From Anarhynchus alexandrinus (lineage: Eukaryota > Chordata > Aves > Charadriiformes > Charadriidae): 64,000 nt of DNA. This document shows positions 1-13,251 of the stretch, piece by piece (position 1 is the first letter of the stretch; the number at the start of each line of letters is the position of its first letter). Where the stretch lies: assembly GCA_008711295.1 (NCBI GenBank), contig VUYV01000062.1, positions 2,217,796 to 2,281,795 of the forward strand, in the 5' to 3' direction. Made by a program: the position numbers and the translations under genes. Below the pieces are notes generated by a model. It did no database searches. It was not told the DNA's origin and saw nothing but the letters and a program-made list of their open reading frames with translations.

Positions 1-1860
1 CTAAATCTGTTCTGCATTTTTGAAAACGTTGCCCTTACTGTTCCACAACCACTTTGTTTGCAGTTCTGATTCAAACTGCACTGCAAATCAGGTTGACTTT
101 AAAAAATAGCAATAAGTCACACCAAAAATCTCATGTGAAATGAATTGTATTCAACACATGCTAGCATATTTTTGCAGCTTTTTTCTAGCTAGCCACAAAA
201 ATAAAAGCAGCCAATTAACTAAAATGATTTTTTTTTTACGTAAAAAGCACTTCAGACACTAAACTGCTAAGTATTAATGAAGTACAAGCATAGATTCAGA
301 ATTTATTCCGATGCATACCCCAGATGTGTTCTCCGATGCTCTCATTGCAACAATAATTGAGATACAATAAGTTTTAACGGTATCTTGCATCTGAGAAAAG
401 CAGCACTGAGAGACACACAGCTTTTGCTGCCTGCCTAGAAATAAGAGTATTTCTAGTTATAATGATAGCCAGACAAAAAGCATACAGGCCTGAGTAGCTT
501 CTTTGGGATTATTTTCATTAGATGTCATAAGGTCCCTGGGTACTTGTACAATCAGTAACACTTCACAGAGCCTTCACTTCTAACAAATAATTAGCTAAAA
601 TTGAACCAGAGATTTCTTACATGCATGTCATAGGATTTGATATGAATAATGAGGGAAAAGGTTAACAGCGGGTCATAGACAGTTCCCTATCTTCCAGCTT
701 ATTTATTCAGTGAAATGAGAAATTGATCACATTATTTCGTATAGAAGAACCTGATTCATTACAATCAGCTCTGAATTGGCAGGTTTTGCTTTAGGCAATT
801 TCAGAACATTACTTATGCTTAAATAGTTACTGGTAAGGTCATTTTATAACTTGTAATCACCTCTCTGACCCCTTTATGACCATAGTTTCAAAAGCTGAAG
901 CATATGTGAAAATTGATAAAAGCATACATATGAACAGAAAACTAAGTTAAACAAGAAGAGTTGAACAAACAGAACCACACAATTGAAGTATGGATGACCA
1001 CATTCAGGTGTACTAGAAAATATCAGGAACACGTTATCTCCTGCATGTCAGAAACGCACATCATGTTATCCCTTATTTGGTAAGATATCTCTTGGAGGGA
1101 GAATTAATCTGATATTGCATGTAGCATTAACAAGTAGAGGGCAAGAAAAAGAAAAGGCAATGGAGACTACTAGAGATAAGGACCTGGAGTTGGAGGTGAT
1201 ACTACAGGGGCTAGAGGGACAGAAAAGGCTAGTTAGTTCTTTCCCCTAAGAGTAGCAATGGTCAACTCCTCCCTCTTCTCCCTTAAGCACCATGAACAAA
1301 GCTCTTTTTATTCTACAGAAGATTTAAAACAACTTTCCAGAACTGTTCACATCACAGGACAAGCTAGCTGCCCACTCAGGTGCTCCATGTCTTGGGGAAC
1401 ACTTTTACCAACAGTTCCTTTTGCTACACCAGTATCGCCCCAAGCAGGTTGTCTTTTCCAGACAGAATGAGGAACTGCAATCCCTGCGGGGCCAGAATCA
1501 ATTCCTTCCCAACCACAGAAACACACTGGGTGCAGCTAGACTGAAGCCTGCAGTGTCTGAGAACCAGTGTCACACAGACATTGCTGAGTGCAGCTGCTGC
1601 TGGGCTCCGGATTAGATGGCAGATATTCACTGAAAGTACAAGAACAGAGCAACAAGTACAAAACAAAGAAACAATACATATATATTTCAGTTGGAATAAC
1701 TTCTCAATTATGCTTGTTAGCTGCAGTGTCAAATAAGGCATTATCAGCACTTCAAAGCCTAAAAAAGTGGTGCTTTAAAAATAATTCTGGGTGATAACTG
1801 AACTAGAATATATTCAAGGATAAACTACAATACAAAATATAACCTACAGATTCCTTTTTC
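1..1860. other. unannotated AT-rich DNA
   Basis: No gene, RNA or repeat family is recognised here. Around 1400-1620 the base composition rises and short open frames occur on both strands over the same bases. None has protein-like motifs, so they look like by-products of composition. Confidence 0.6.
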
Positions 1861-1965
1861 TAAGCACCTGAGGTCCGTATACTTGGGAGGCTAATGCTCA
1901 GATCTACAAAAGGATTTAAGCATCTAAAATGAGATTAGGAGGACTTCTTTAGGCTTCTACACCCA
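1861..1965. repeat. ancient amniote interspersed repeat, decayed
   Basis: The segment has a run of phrases about 'aag-cacctgag', 'gatctacaaaaggatttaag', 'catctaaaatgagatta' and 'ctttaggct'. From memory these resemble an old amniote repeat built on 'ctaaatacctttgtggatctgg' and 'ggcgcctaa' blocks. Divergence is high and neither boundary is sharp. The family name is uncertain (L3/CR1-related or an old SINE). A RepeatMasker comparison would settle it. Confidence 0.35.
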
Positions 1966-4900
1966 CAAGAGCAATCCTTCAAACTCCTTCCTGACCCCAC
2001 AGATGCTGGAAGTCTATAATTGCTTACATGCCAGTTAATAAAGTTTACAAAGTGCTTAATAGTCTGATTTGCACTTGCTGAAAAGAGCCTCCTCACCAGC
2101 CAAAGGAAGCAGTTTGAGATTATCTAGCAGCTAAAACTGACATGATCAACAAGAAGGCAGTTTTCTTATGTTCCCTACAAACCACTGCTTTGTAAGCATA
2201 TCAGTCTGGTAGGTGTTACCAGAACACATCCAATGTGTACCTACAGGAGAAAGACGCGATTAAAGAGGGGATACATCTCAATTTTTATTCAATAGGTTAA
2301 TGAACACATGCTCAAACCCTTCCTTAACCCAAGAAAATCCCAAAATGTTTCTTGTTTTCCAAGAGAGTTCACTAATCATGTATCCACAGACTCTGAAGAC
2401 CTAAGAGGGTACACTAAGCCAGTGGAGAGGAAGAATTCATGAGTCACAGGAACAGAGAAAGGATAAAATGACAAACAGCATTCTCCAGCCCAGTGTTTCA
2501 TGTGGAAGAGAAGAGTTATGGGTTCAGGTGCTTGTGCTGCTTGTTTGGGATTCAGTGCCTCAGTTTGGTTACAGCTGTAGAGAGTTTTAAGGCACTTTAT
2601 TATCTCTGTTTAATTAAGGGTTGTGGATTTCGCTTATGGAACAAGGTACCTAAATTTGAGGCACAGTGATATTCAGCAATTCCTCTGGAGATTTTTGTCC
2701 TAGATTCCTTAAGCTCACTGAATAACAAAAAAATATATTTTAAAAGCATACCTCCACGTCCTGTTCCTAAATGTGTGGTTCACTGAAGCTCACTTAGATT
2801 AGACAGAAATGCATAAGAACAAATTTTATAAGTCAGCATCTTCTTTGAAGGTGGTCTAAATGGTCTTATAACAGCTTCCACCTTCCTTTAATTTATGTCA
2901 CACATGATTTACTGATGCTTCCAACAGTTTAAGGGAGAAGAAAAGCACACCCAGAAATGAGCAACATGTACCACATACTCAACTGCAGTTTTGCTATCTG
3001 CTTTAAATAAAGGTATTGCTCAGCCATGAAAAAGCTAATGGCAACAAACTTGTAGAAATGTCAGTTAATTCCAAAACTGCTCTAAAAATTGCAGTTAAGA
3101 GTAGTTTTAAACATGCCTGTAATGTAAGTCAATTACTGGCAGCAGTACAGTTCGATGTTATAGTATGCTCACTGGACCGACACCTGCAGCTTCCTTATCT
3201 TCAGGATGCTTAATTTACTGATATTTTGTTCAACATTCATAAGGAATGAGAATTATATGGTTGAAAAGGAAACAGGAAATATCCAGTTTAAAAAAATAGC
3301 TAAGAATCTCGTGGAAACATGTATCTCATTAGTAAACAATACTTCAAGCATTTTTGTGGATATATTTTATCTTACTTTCATGGCAAATGATTAGCCTTTC
3401 TGGTCATTTTTTCTGAATTATGTGAGTAAAAGGTTAACAGCAGCAAAAAAAAGTATGAGCTACGTATTTCATACACTCCTTTTCAACACTTCTAACGCTT
3501 TCTCTTTTTCTCACAGCCATTCCATTTTGTACTAAGTAAACGATTAGCAAAGGAAGAACTTTCCACTTCTTTCCAGTCTCTAAATTGTCACCCTTATACA
3601 ATCTCATCGAAGACAAAGATTTTGACATAGGTTCTTCCCCTCATTTAGGTCTTGTCATATTGCTAGGCTGCTGTTTATGTTCCTTTGCACACCACTCGTA
3701 GATTTAGACCTTCTCTTGTATGAGTGTGCAGCAGCTTTGGCTCTTTGCCCTCTTGCAGCAGGCTTTCCATCTCTTCACAGGCAGGATGGGGTAGTCCAGC
3801 TGCCACAGACACATGAGAGCAAAACTCCTTTTTATCCCCACCCCTTTTCCAGAGCTTCAACTTTGTCAGCACACTGGATTTACAATTTCTATCTGCTAGG
3901 ACATAACGTATTTGAAACAACCAGGCAGTTCGCAACAGTTCTAAAAGCCAGTCGCTTTTTTACTCTGGCTAGCACAAAAAATAGGTAGATCTAAACAAAA
4001 TAGCACATACATACACAGTCCCTTCCCAGCCTCAGAATCTCATAGGTGCTCTTGCTTCTGTGCCATCAGCTGCAACAGAAGGCTAAAGAAAAGGGAAGAT
4101 GTTCCTGCTGGAAAAATGCACTCAGTTCCTTTTATAACTCACTACACCATTCTAAGTCCTTTCAATCCTGCTCCTACTTAGACTCAGTAGTTTTGAGAAT
4201 TTGGCAAAGCATTAAGACCTGAGCTCTTTTTTCTCCTGTTGGAAATTTTCTGATTGGTAAAGTCAAGTTTCCTACTGTGAAGTCAAAGAATACTTTTTTT
4301 TTTTTTTAATGGGATGTGACCATCCCATTGTTCTGAGATGCTCCTATATGAACAAGAGCTATCAAAATTCAGCAACAAAATTTTCTGCTTGGCATAGGAA
4401 CAGCCCTGAAAAACATTACTGACATACAGAGCCCATTCAACACTGTGACAATCTCCTAATCTTTGTGAATTATGGCATCCCAACCAGAATTCAGAAACTG
4501 TACGTAGACTGAATCTCCAGATTGTCAGAAATACAAATAAGTAGTAGCTAGCTTTATCTTGCAAAAGTCCTTATCTGATACAAAATACAGTATGTTGCCT
4601 CACAGCTCTATTACAGCATTCAGAATGATTTTATTATTTCGGATCTTTTATTAATACAGCTTATATGACACTCAGGAGGCCTTTTTCAGGAAAAATAGAC
4701 GATAATTTCTGTCACAGGTAGCTTATTATCCTTGCCCGTATATCTGTAAGTTGCAGTAGTGGTTAGAAATATTTCACCTGCGTGTACTTTTTCTTGCAAG
4801 ATCAAAGTTCAGTCCTGCAAAAGCTTAAATAATTAATAACTCTGGAAATGTTATTCATTCAGATGTTAATAGCCGAGCAACACCTAAGAGGACAACATAA

Positions 4901-6255
4901 AGACCATGAATTAGCCTTGTGGAAAAGAAAAGCATTTTTCCCCTTTGGAACAATCTTCTCTAATCAATAGCTGTCTTGGGCCCAAAAGTGAATAAAAAAA
5001 TTAATTATTAGAAAATATGAATGTCAACAAGTCAACAACTAAAGTATCATTTCTCTGTTCAAAGATAGAACTAGAATCTGCTTGCATTTTCAACCAAATA
5101 CGTCTTTGCAAAAGTTGCAAAATTTTGTGGAGTCACGAGTTCCACATTTTATTTACTGCTTCCAGGATGGACTCTCTCATCAGGGAGATAAAATTATGAA
5201 AGAGAAAAGTTAACGTTCTACCCAATACTTAAATAAAACACTAAGTGATGTTGTATGAACCTATTTTGTGAAACTATTTTAAAGGATTTCTGCTCAAATG
5301 TAGACTGAAAACACATTTTCAAGCTTTGAAGATCATGCAAAACATAATCGTGATTTTTTTCAGGCTAACTGTAGACAGACCTATCCCATGATAAATTGTA
5401 CATCCAGCTACAAACATCAGAGGCCTAAAAAAACAGTTAACATCCTCTTTCTGCTGCAACAGTATTATATCCTTTCTTCAAAGGTTCCTAAATCCCTATA
5501 ATAAATTGAAGATATTTCATTTTAGACAATAGCAGATTCCATAATGAGTTAAGCCTCTTTACAGTTTATTTTAATAAAGCACAGCTTTCTAAATATACAG
5601 AAGCTATAAAACATGCAGGTTGCAGCAATAATATGTTTAGTAGCCTTGCTTGATAAAGTGGAAATGTTTGCATGTTTCAAATTACAAGCAATTTAAAGTA
5701 GGAAGTAAGCAAACTAGCTCTTGTGTTATGAAGCTTGACATTGTTAAGCCTTAAGAGAACACATACTTCAAAGTCATACAGACTGAAATATGCCCTGTAA
5801 GCTTGGCAAGAAGAGCAATGCCGTAATGATGTAATGCACAAAAATCACCACAAACTTCCATTTCAGTGCGACATCGCCTAGCTGTACACTTTAAAAATTT
5901 ACTGCTGTTTCTATTTTTAAAATTAATTCATTATTCATTTTCTTATGAAAAGATCAGTGCACATGAAATACACAAGAAAGTTTTCCTTTGGATATCAAGT
6001 AAGAAAAGTAATCATTGTAAATTACAAATAATAGAAAAGTACCAGTATTTTAAATGAACTGACAGAGTTAGAAATATCACTTGCTAAGAAATCTTTCAAA
6101 AATATTACGGTAAATTACTATTCTTTTCCCCTGCACCAACATAAGAGTGGAGACTCTTTTTTCTCCTCCGTGAATTTGTTATTAAATTTGCAAGCATTTA
6201 CACTATGTATTTTCTGCCCATAAATAGCAGAAATAAAGTCAATGATATTACTTAC
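1966..6255. other. unannotated AT-rich DNA
   Basis: No gene is recognised. The open frames here are short and lack motifs. Short A and T homopolymers occur (for example the T run near 4292-4307). The stretch 4620-4900 has several homeodomain-like TTATTA/ATTAAT words and could be conserved, but nothing distinctive enough to name. Confidence 0.55.
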
Positions 6256-6297
6256 CAACCTAAATGTAATCGTTCCTAATTCTTCACATAACTCTAG
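6256..6297 (-). other. micro-exon-like segment (weak candidate)
   Basis: On the minus strand a polypyrimidine stretch ending TTGTTTTCTAG is followed by 42 bases and then a near-consensus donor GTAAGT. Only one of the three frames is open; it gives exactly 14 codons (LELCEELGTITFRL). The segment would be phase 0 to phase 0. A second AG four bases inside offers an alternative acceptor. I do not recognise the protein; the ending is only loosely like the last strand of a PDZ domain. A 42-base open frame with good splice sites arises often by chance, so the call rests on splice-site quality alone. Confidence 0.15.
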
Positions 6298-8009
6298 CTA
6301 GAAAACAATTAATTAAATTATTGTATATATGAAATACAACAAAATGTTAAGAATCAACTAGAAACACAACAGAAATTAAAAAATCTCAACCTAAGCAGCC
6401 TCTGATTTGTCTGTCAAATCAGCCTGGAATATCATGACTTTTCAAATCTATAGCTACTTTATTACAGAATATAACTGATTCAGAGATGTAGCCACACAGA
6501 CTTGTGAAGGATTATTCTCAAAGAAGCCTGCAGTATGAAATACGTGCACAAGTCCACAACTAGAGTTGTTATATGCATAAATGTTTAGATAAATAAATGT
6601 CATTCATCAGTTCAGCTAATAAACCGACAGCGAGTAAGATATCTACAGGCAAATCAAAAGTGTAAATTTGTGTCTAAGTTTTTCTGAAAACAGGTAACTC
6701 TTACCAAGAATCATTGCTTATTTTGTGTCCATTACAATGCAAAAGTAGCTCTTGTTTTTATATACTCGTTCTACAAATCTTCACTTTAAAAGTAGTTTCC
6801 ATTTGTAGATATAAATATTGTGATGCCATATATGCAAAACTATTTACCTTATTGCAAATCCACCCCATTTCCAAAGGTGCTCCTTTTGGAAATATTTTTA
6901 GTAAACAGCAAGAGTTGACAGATCTTACCCTCTGCATATCTATTTCTGAGAGATCATTAAGTAATACACAAGGATGACGCTATAAGCTAACAGAATTAGA
7001 TATTCCAAATTGACTAATTTAATGGCAAATTGTAAATCGTGGTGGTGCTTCTGAAAATCCCTGTCTGTATGCCTGAACACAACAAATACCAGAACATTTT
7101 AAAGGCCCTGACACATAATCAGCATTTCTTATGTAATCCAACTTGAGATGCTACTTGAAAGACTGCTACTGCAGTCTTACTGTCAGTAAGATAAATTAAT
7201 GCGTATTAAAAATATTTGAAGTTTTAATTTCATGTTCTGACACTCTCAGGTCCTTTGATGAAGGACTAAAGTGGCTGAATACAGAGAATCAGAGATATGC
7301 CCTTCCCTGCTTCAAAGATGTTTGCTTAGCAGCTGTGTAGGCACCAAAGTGCAAATCATCAAGTGAGCTAACCTGCTCTGCCCGGAAGATCAGACTAGCT
7401 TCTTCACTGCTCTGTGCTGTTACAGAAGACAACTGTTATGCGAATCCAAAAATTCTATGCTACATCATGATTCATAATGTAGGCTTTCTCACTCATATAT
7501 AGAACCTTATGGCATCCTTCACAAACGAAGTTTTATTAGCTGAGTTTAAAACACAAAGAAACAAAGACTTGTCAAGGGAGTTCAAACGAAGGTGATGGTG
7601 GTAGTGGACATGTAGCATGGGATTTTGAGTTCCCACATCTTTGCTTATATGCTAGGAGACTGAACCTTCCCTTTCAAACAATTAGAAAGTGATAGCAGCA
7701 GCAAATCAGTCTTTGTTCAACCAAAGCTACAGAACTCCTTTTTGTGCAAAATTAGATCTCTCTGGACACTATCTCTTCAAGCATACATGATGTATGCAGT
7801 TTGCCTTTTTTCTAAAAAACAAGAAACATTAGTCAATTCAGCAGAAAGAGTGCTTGTGGATTTCTGTAGGGTCAGGGTCATATAATCACAAAAAGAATTA
7901 ACTAGTTTGATCCAGACCATATGCGGGTGATGATACATCTATCCTGCTGATTCTGATTTAATAAGCAGCTTCAATTGGCTATAAAAGAAAAACCTGCTTC
8001 TTTATGGGT
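6298..8009. other. unannotated AT-rich DNA
   Basis: No gene, RNA or clear repeat is recognised. Open frames are short and without motifs. Confidence 0.6.
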
Positions 8010-8087
8010 CTGGGGTTTTTTATTATTTTTTGTTGTTGGGGTGGTGGTGGTGGTTTTTTTGTTTGTTTTGGGCTTGGGGTTTTTTTG
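8010..8087. repeat. G/T-rich low-complexity tract
   Basis: The plus strand is almost only G and T for about 78 bases, including a run of four GGT units (about 8040-8053) and several G3-G4 blocks separated by T runs. It is a simple-sequence tract. The G blocks could fold as a G-quadruplex when single stranded, which is inference. Confidence 0.75.
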
Positions 8088-11000
8088 TAAGTCATGAGCA
8101 TTGAGAGTCAGAATGCTTTGTCAGATAATGCTTTCAGTTGATGCTTTTGGAGACTTGAATGCATGTAGGCTCCTGACAATGATTATATGCACGTGTTCCA
8201 TATAATTCCAAAAGCACACCCATTATGAAAGATTAGTACAGTTGTGCTTATGATGTATTTAGGTCGTCTGTTAATGAATATTTCTACTGTCAGTACAACA
8301 AAAGTGTGATGATCACAGTTAAAGCTTAACAAAGAAAATGCTGTCAGGCAATTAGTAAGCTGAAGTCAGCAGTACTAAAGCGAAATATATCATGTTTGGA
8401 ATAGCACAGTGGTTTGCTTGTGATAAATGTTGAAACAGGTCCACATACACAGAACATATCCCAGCCTTGGACAAAAAGTTTAGCCTCTGGAAAAAAAAAA
8501 AAGGCAACACAGCTTTAACTCCTTATTAGATTTCTTACTTTTCTTTATAAAAGAGTCTCAGCCACTAGGCATCCAGGAAGGTGAGTACTCAGTCATTAAA
8601 GCACATTTGCCTTTTTACGGAAATGGTAACAACAGCATGCCTGAGGAAAAGGCTGCACTACAAACACATATATCTACTTAAGAAAAAGGAGAGTCTATCA
8701 ACTGGATCATCTCAAAAACTGCAGAGATTTTGGGAAAAATTCAAGTGAATCTTATCCTAGAAAGATTATTACATAAAAAAAGAAATAATTTTGGAAAGCC
8801 TGGTAATATTAGTCTCTCTATTCCACTAGAGGAAATAGGAAGGTAGAAATACAGTAAATTCAAAACCAGCACGAGGTCCTTCCAAAGTCTCTAAGCCTTC
8901 CCAGTCAACAACCAAGCAATTACAAAAGCTATAAACAGTATGCTTTTAGAAAGGAATGACAGCTAAATTCAGGTATGACCTGATCAAGCATGATTTCATC
9001 ACCAGTTAGTCAATACTGGCTAAATTACAGTAGGTCTCAGTTTGTTCTAAAATGTTTTACTGGCCTCATTCTTTAATTGTCAGATTTCAGTCAGTCTTCC
9101 TTAGCCTCGTTATCATAGCTATGAAAATAAATCCTACTATATCATGCTATAAGAATATAGGCCAGATCATCCCTAAGCAGAAGTGAAGTATTTATAAAAC
9201 CAGTGAGATGCAGTGCAGAAACGGGATGCACAAAATGAGAGAAGCTAAAGCAAAAATAAGGCAGGGCTGGAACGGAGGGCAAATTATTAAAAAAAAAAAA
9301 AATAATCCCTATTGTACTCTAGAACTACCTAAATTATAAAAAATATTCTCAATATCAAACCCAACTTAATATGAAAGATTCCTGGGCAATATACAAAACA
9401 AACCTGTGATCAGAAATGCTTATAGCAAACTACATAGGCTTCACCATCTAAGCTGCCAAAGAGTTAGGTCTGTGGTGTTAACAAGTGCGAGACCAGTAAC
9501 TGTACGGGTTATAAGGGAGAAAGAATTGGTTTTGCTCAGTGTTGTACTTACAACAGCAGCAACAAAATACAGCTGAGTTAGTTTTACTTTGGATATCGAC
9601 AGCATTGAAAATATGCTAGCACCGACTTAAGGATGGTTGCAAGAGGTCACTGGAGCTCTGTACCTATCCTTGACACCCATGCTACTAGTGCTACATCTTT
9701 CCTGATACCAGTAATCAAGCTACTTATATTCCAGATAGCCACATATGCTGCACTAGCACCTGTGGTTTCTAGGTAAGCATCTTTGTAAAAACATATGTAA
9801 CACATTAATTTTTTTTCTCAATGTCTAGAACAGGAAAGAACAGAAGTATCATATGAAATGACCAAGCTTACTGGAACTGCAAAAGCTAAGTACTGAAACA
9901 TGAAAACAGAATATACTCTGACTGACCTTAAAAGCAAACAAACAAAAACCCCACATGTGGACGAAGTAGAAGAAAGGATCCAGGGAGGGGCTGTAGACAC
10001 CCATTTAAAGCTTGATCTCAATAAAAATCATAACGATAGCATCACAAGGCCCTATTGCCTGGAAGCTTCAGCCCAACAGAGAATATAGGAAAAAAAATTA
10101 CAGACACAGTGCAGACAGGAAGTAACAGGTCAACAGCAGCACCCAGAGCCATGTGCAACCAGTACCCAGAGAGCTGGTGAGACACCAACTGTTACTGACA
10201 AGCTCACAGGCAGCAAAACAGAAAAAAGGGACTTGAGGGGAGATGGGGGAAAATGAGTTTGTCATTGACCTAAGCCTGATTACCCTCGGGGTCTAGGTTC
10301 TAAACTGCTACATCTGTTCTTTTATGCTGAGGCCTTTCAAGCTGGATGCTGTGTATTATACTATTTTCAACACTTGTTTCTAGCATATTTGTTTGAGGAA
10401 CATATTAAGGGTGTAAGAACGTCCATACTGATTTAGACTAAAGGATTATGTAGTCTAGTGACTGATTCCAGCTGTGCTGAAAAGCACAAAGAATGAAGCA
10501 AATGCCCACAAATATACTACACAAGGACCTTGATAATCTAGTACCTCCAAGCTGATACATTTACTTTGTGACACTATAGATCCTCCATTAGGATCTGTTA
10601 CAATAACTTTTGAGCTAGAAGAGGTATCTAAGAAAATAAGGGAAGGATTAAATTAATGTGTAATAGTCCTGAATACATAAAAGCTGGCACCATTTGTGCA
10701 CAAGTAGTATTACTCGGATAGTCAGAAAACAGGAGAGACAAAGAATTAGTAATCTAAAGAAGTAACCTAATGAGCTTTTCCAGAATATGGGGAGATTTAA
10801 TTCTACTGCAATTCAAAGTACTGAATAGACAACATGCAGCACTGAAAAACTGAGGTCTCCCTTTACTGCTAAGATTCTGCCTTGAACTTCCCAGAACTAA
10901 ATTCTGAGTTTGTTAACTCTTGAAAGCTGGAATGCTAGTGCAGAATGCAAAATGAAGGGCCTTCAGCAAAGAAAAGGTTTTGGCAGGATTGATAAAAGCA

Positions 11001-13091
11001 TCAATACCAAATGCTTGGCAAGTTAACAACTATGGAAGGTACAACTGTTTTCATTTACAGGAAGGATACAGACCAAAAAAAGTAGTAAAAATTGCTTGGT
11101 GAATCAAACTTTGTCTCAATAATATTTGTCATTACAAGGCTTAGAGAGATTATTGGAAAGAATGAAAATTGGGAAGGGTGAGAAAAGGAAGTGATAACTT
11201 GGCCTGAAACTCTTTTGTTTAGCAGAGCCTCCTTCTAGCTGCCTGTATGGACCAATACCTTCCCCACAGGTTTGCAAGTGATCAGTGAAGGTGACCAATG
11301 GACGCAATAAGTAAGCCACACCCTATAAACTGTAAATCACACAACTACTCTTTAACTGTTACAATAAGCTGGCAAGCATTCCCCGATAGTCTTTTGGTAT
11401 TGTTTAGTGGAGTTTGTGCCTGTAATAGAATCCATAAGTTAAAATTCCCTGGCACTTGGCATATGCTTCAGATAGTTCAACAATGACGAACCCACACACA
11501 GTTGTACATATCTGGCCCAAAGCTTTTCAAGGCTGTATTTTCAGGATAGGCAGACAGCAGCCAGATGCTTTGGGAAGTCCACCATTGTTTTTCCATAGAA
11601 AGGGAAGGAGTTGTCCTCTGGCAGTTCACTGTTGCAAAAAATCTTATATCCCCACTAATTGTGATCTTTCTTATTGAGGCACTGACTTACTGTGAGCCAC
11701 TGACTGTGTCTGTGACACACTAATTTAAAGTCATATTACTGACCTTCCGCATTCATGTATGAGTTGTGGGTACTATGCAGGCAGGTAGAACCAAACTGCT
11801 TCAGTATTTATGGCTCCATTCAACTTTACGGAAAATCATCTTAGAATCTATTTAATGGCATATGAACTAGTATGAGAGAATATCTATAAACACTTGACAC
11901 TGAATTATAATTCACCATTTATCTTTACTGACATATATGTCCTTCACTATGATGGCCAACAGTCTCAAAAATTTCTGAAAATTTTTTTCTGAAGGAATAA
12001 TCATTCAATTTTCTGTGAAGTTCTGCTTTTTGTCTCTCTAATTCTACACTTCCACTTAGTTCTAATGGAAAACTTATCCTCCCAAATGAAAAGACATTTC
12101 TCAGGTAGCTAGATAGTCCCCTGATGCCTTTCGTTATAGTAGAGCTGTAGCCTTGAACTGACTTTCTATTCCACTGGAGCAAGTGCCAAGATGACAACCA
12201 GAGCACATTGTGTTCCACCTGTACTGCACAGATAGCGTGCTTGGATGGCAAGCAGTCCAGTGACGTCTTGCAAAATATATTAATACATAGATATGTAAAA
12301 AGAGGATTTCAGACTTCTCCTAGTCACTACTTTTTTTGCCACCAACTGAAACACCTTAGATACCAGCTGTCTAAAAGTTGCAAGTCAGCTGCAAGGGCCC
12401 CTGACTACACCATGAAGAGGTATAAGCATCTTAAAATTAGAGGAATTGTTCTCTGAACCGGTCAATACCCCTCTGTCAACATTCAGAGAAGAGGCTACTA
12501 GGATACCTGTGAAAAGGAAAGGAAAGCAATCCAACACTCAACCTATTTCACCAAGTAGAAACAGTGTAACATCACTATCTGAGGGCAGAACTCAGAAGAT
12601 ACTTATGAATTTCCAGCTGCACAAACCTCACTTCATTTTTTGCATATATCTATAAATTCCTCAGTCTCTGACCCAGGTTACACTTTATTAACCCATTCCC
12701 TCCCCACTCCCCAGTAATGAAGATCTTGCTTACATTCTACCTTCTTCCAGACAGAGTTGCATAAGCTCCCTCACCTTCTATCTCCTTACACAGAGCACAG
12801 ACATTAAGTCTCTGTTTAATACATTTAAATTGCTTTTAATGCCGTTTAGCAGTTGAAAAGAAGGAAAAAAAAAATGACCAACTCTTAGATATGTAACAAC
12901 TGTAAGTGTTGTGCAAAGCACTTCTCAGTAATCCTGCAAGAAGCAGAGCTACGATCAGACTGAGAGCACGGTCAGTCACCTGAACAGCTGCCTTCTTCAA
13001 TTCATTCTGCTTGTGCTTATCTTCCTTATGGTGGCTCTGCTTCAGCTTTTAATTACGTTCTATGGGATGTGAGTCTGAATTGTTTTCTCAG
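8088..13091. other. unannotated AT-rich DNA
   Basis: No gene is recognised. A12 and A14-type homopolymers lie near 8490 and 9289. On the minus strand, about 13045-12840 gives a lysine-, glutamine- and histidine-rich open stretch (KQSHHKEDKHKQNELKK) running toward a CAG/GTGACT donor-like site. A stop lies just upstream and no polypyrimidine acceptor precedes it, so it is not called an exon. Confidence 0.5.
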
Positions 13092-13251
13092 GGCACCAGC
13101 CAACACTGACAATATGCTATTTTTCACGCTGAATTATTTTGATAGGCAGGACTACAACGACATCAGGAAAGCAGCAGCCACAACATTAGTAATGATGCCA
13201 TTTTCCTGTCACTCTGACTTGCACGATGGCCTGAAGAACTTGCATTCACTG
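13092..13251 (+). other. exon-like segment, product unknown
   Basis: The 160 bases are preceded by TTGTTTTCTCAG, a good acceptor, and followed by GGTAAGAAAG, a strong donor. One frame is open across the whole segment and beyond both splice sites (13069-13353); it includes the stretch LNYFDRQDYNDIRKAAATT. The segment has three CpGs, more than the flanks. I do not recognise the protein family. It could be a coding exon, an exon of a long non-coding RNA, or a chance pseudo-exon. The frame staying open past both junctions weakens the coding argument slightly. Confidence 0.2.

Noticed and set aside
1258..1794. Cluster of short frames on both strands in a GC-richer patch
   Set aside because: No frame has protein-like features or consistent splice sites. 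An old retroelement was considered, but no terminal repeats were seen.
12840..13050. Lys/Gln/His-rich minus-strand stretch leading to a CAG/GTGACT donor-like site
   Set aside because: A stop codon lies two codons upstream, there is no polypyrimidine acceptor, and no initiator fits.
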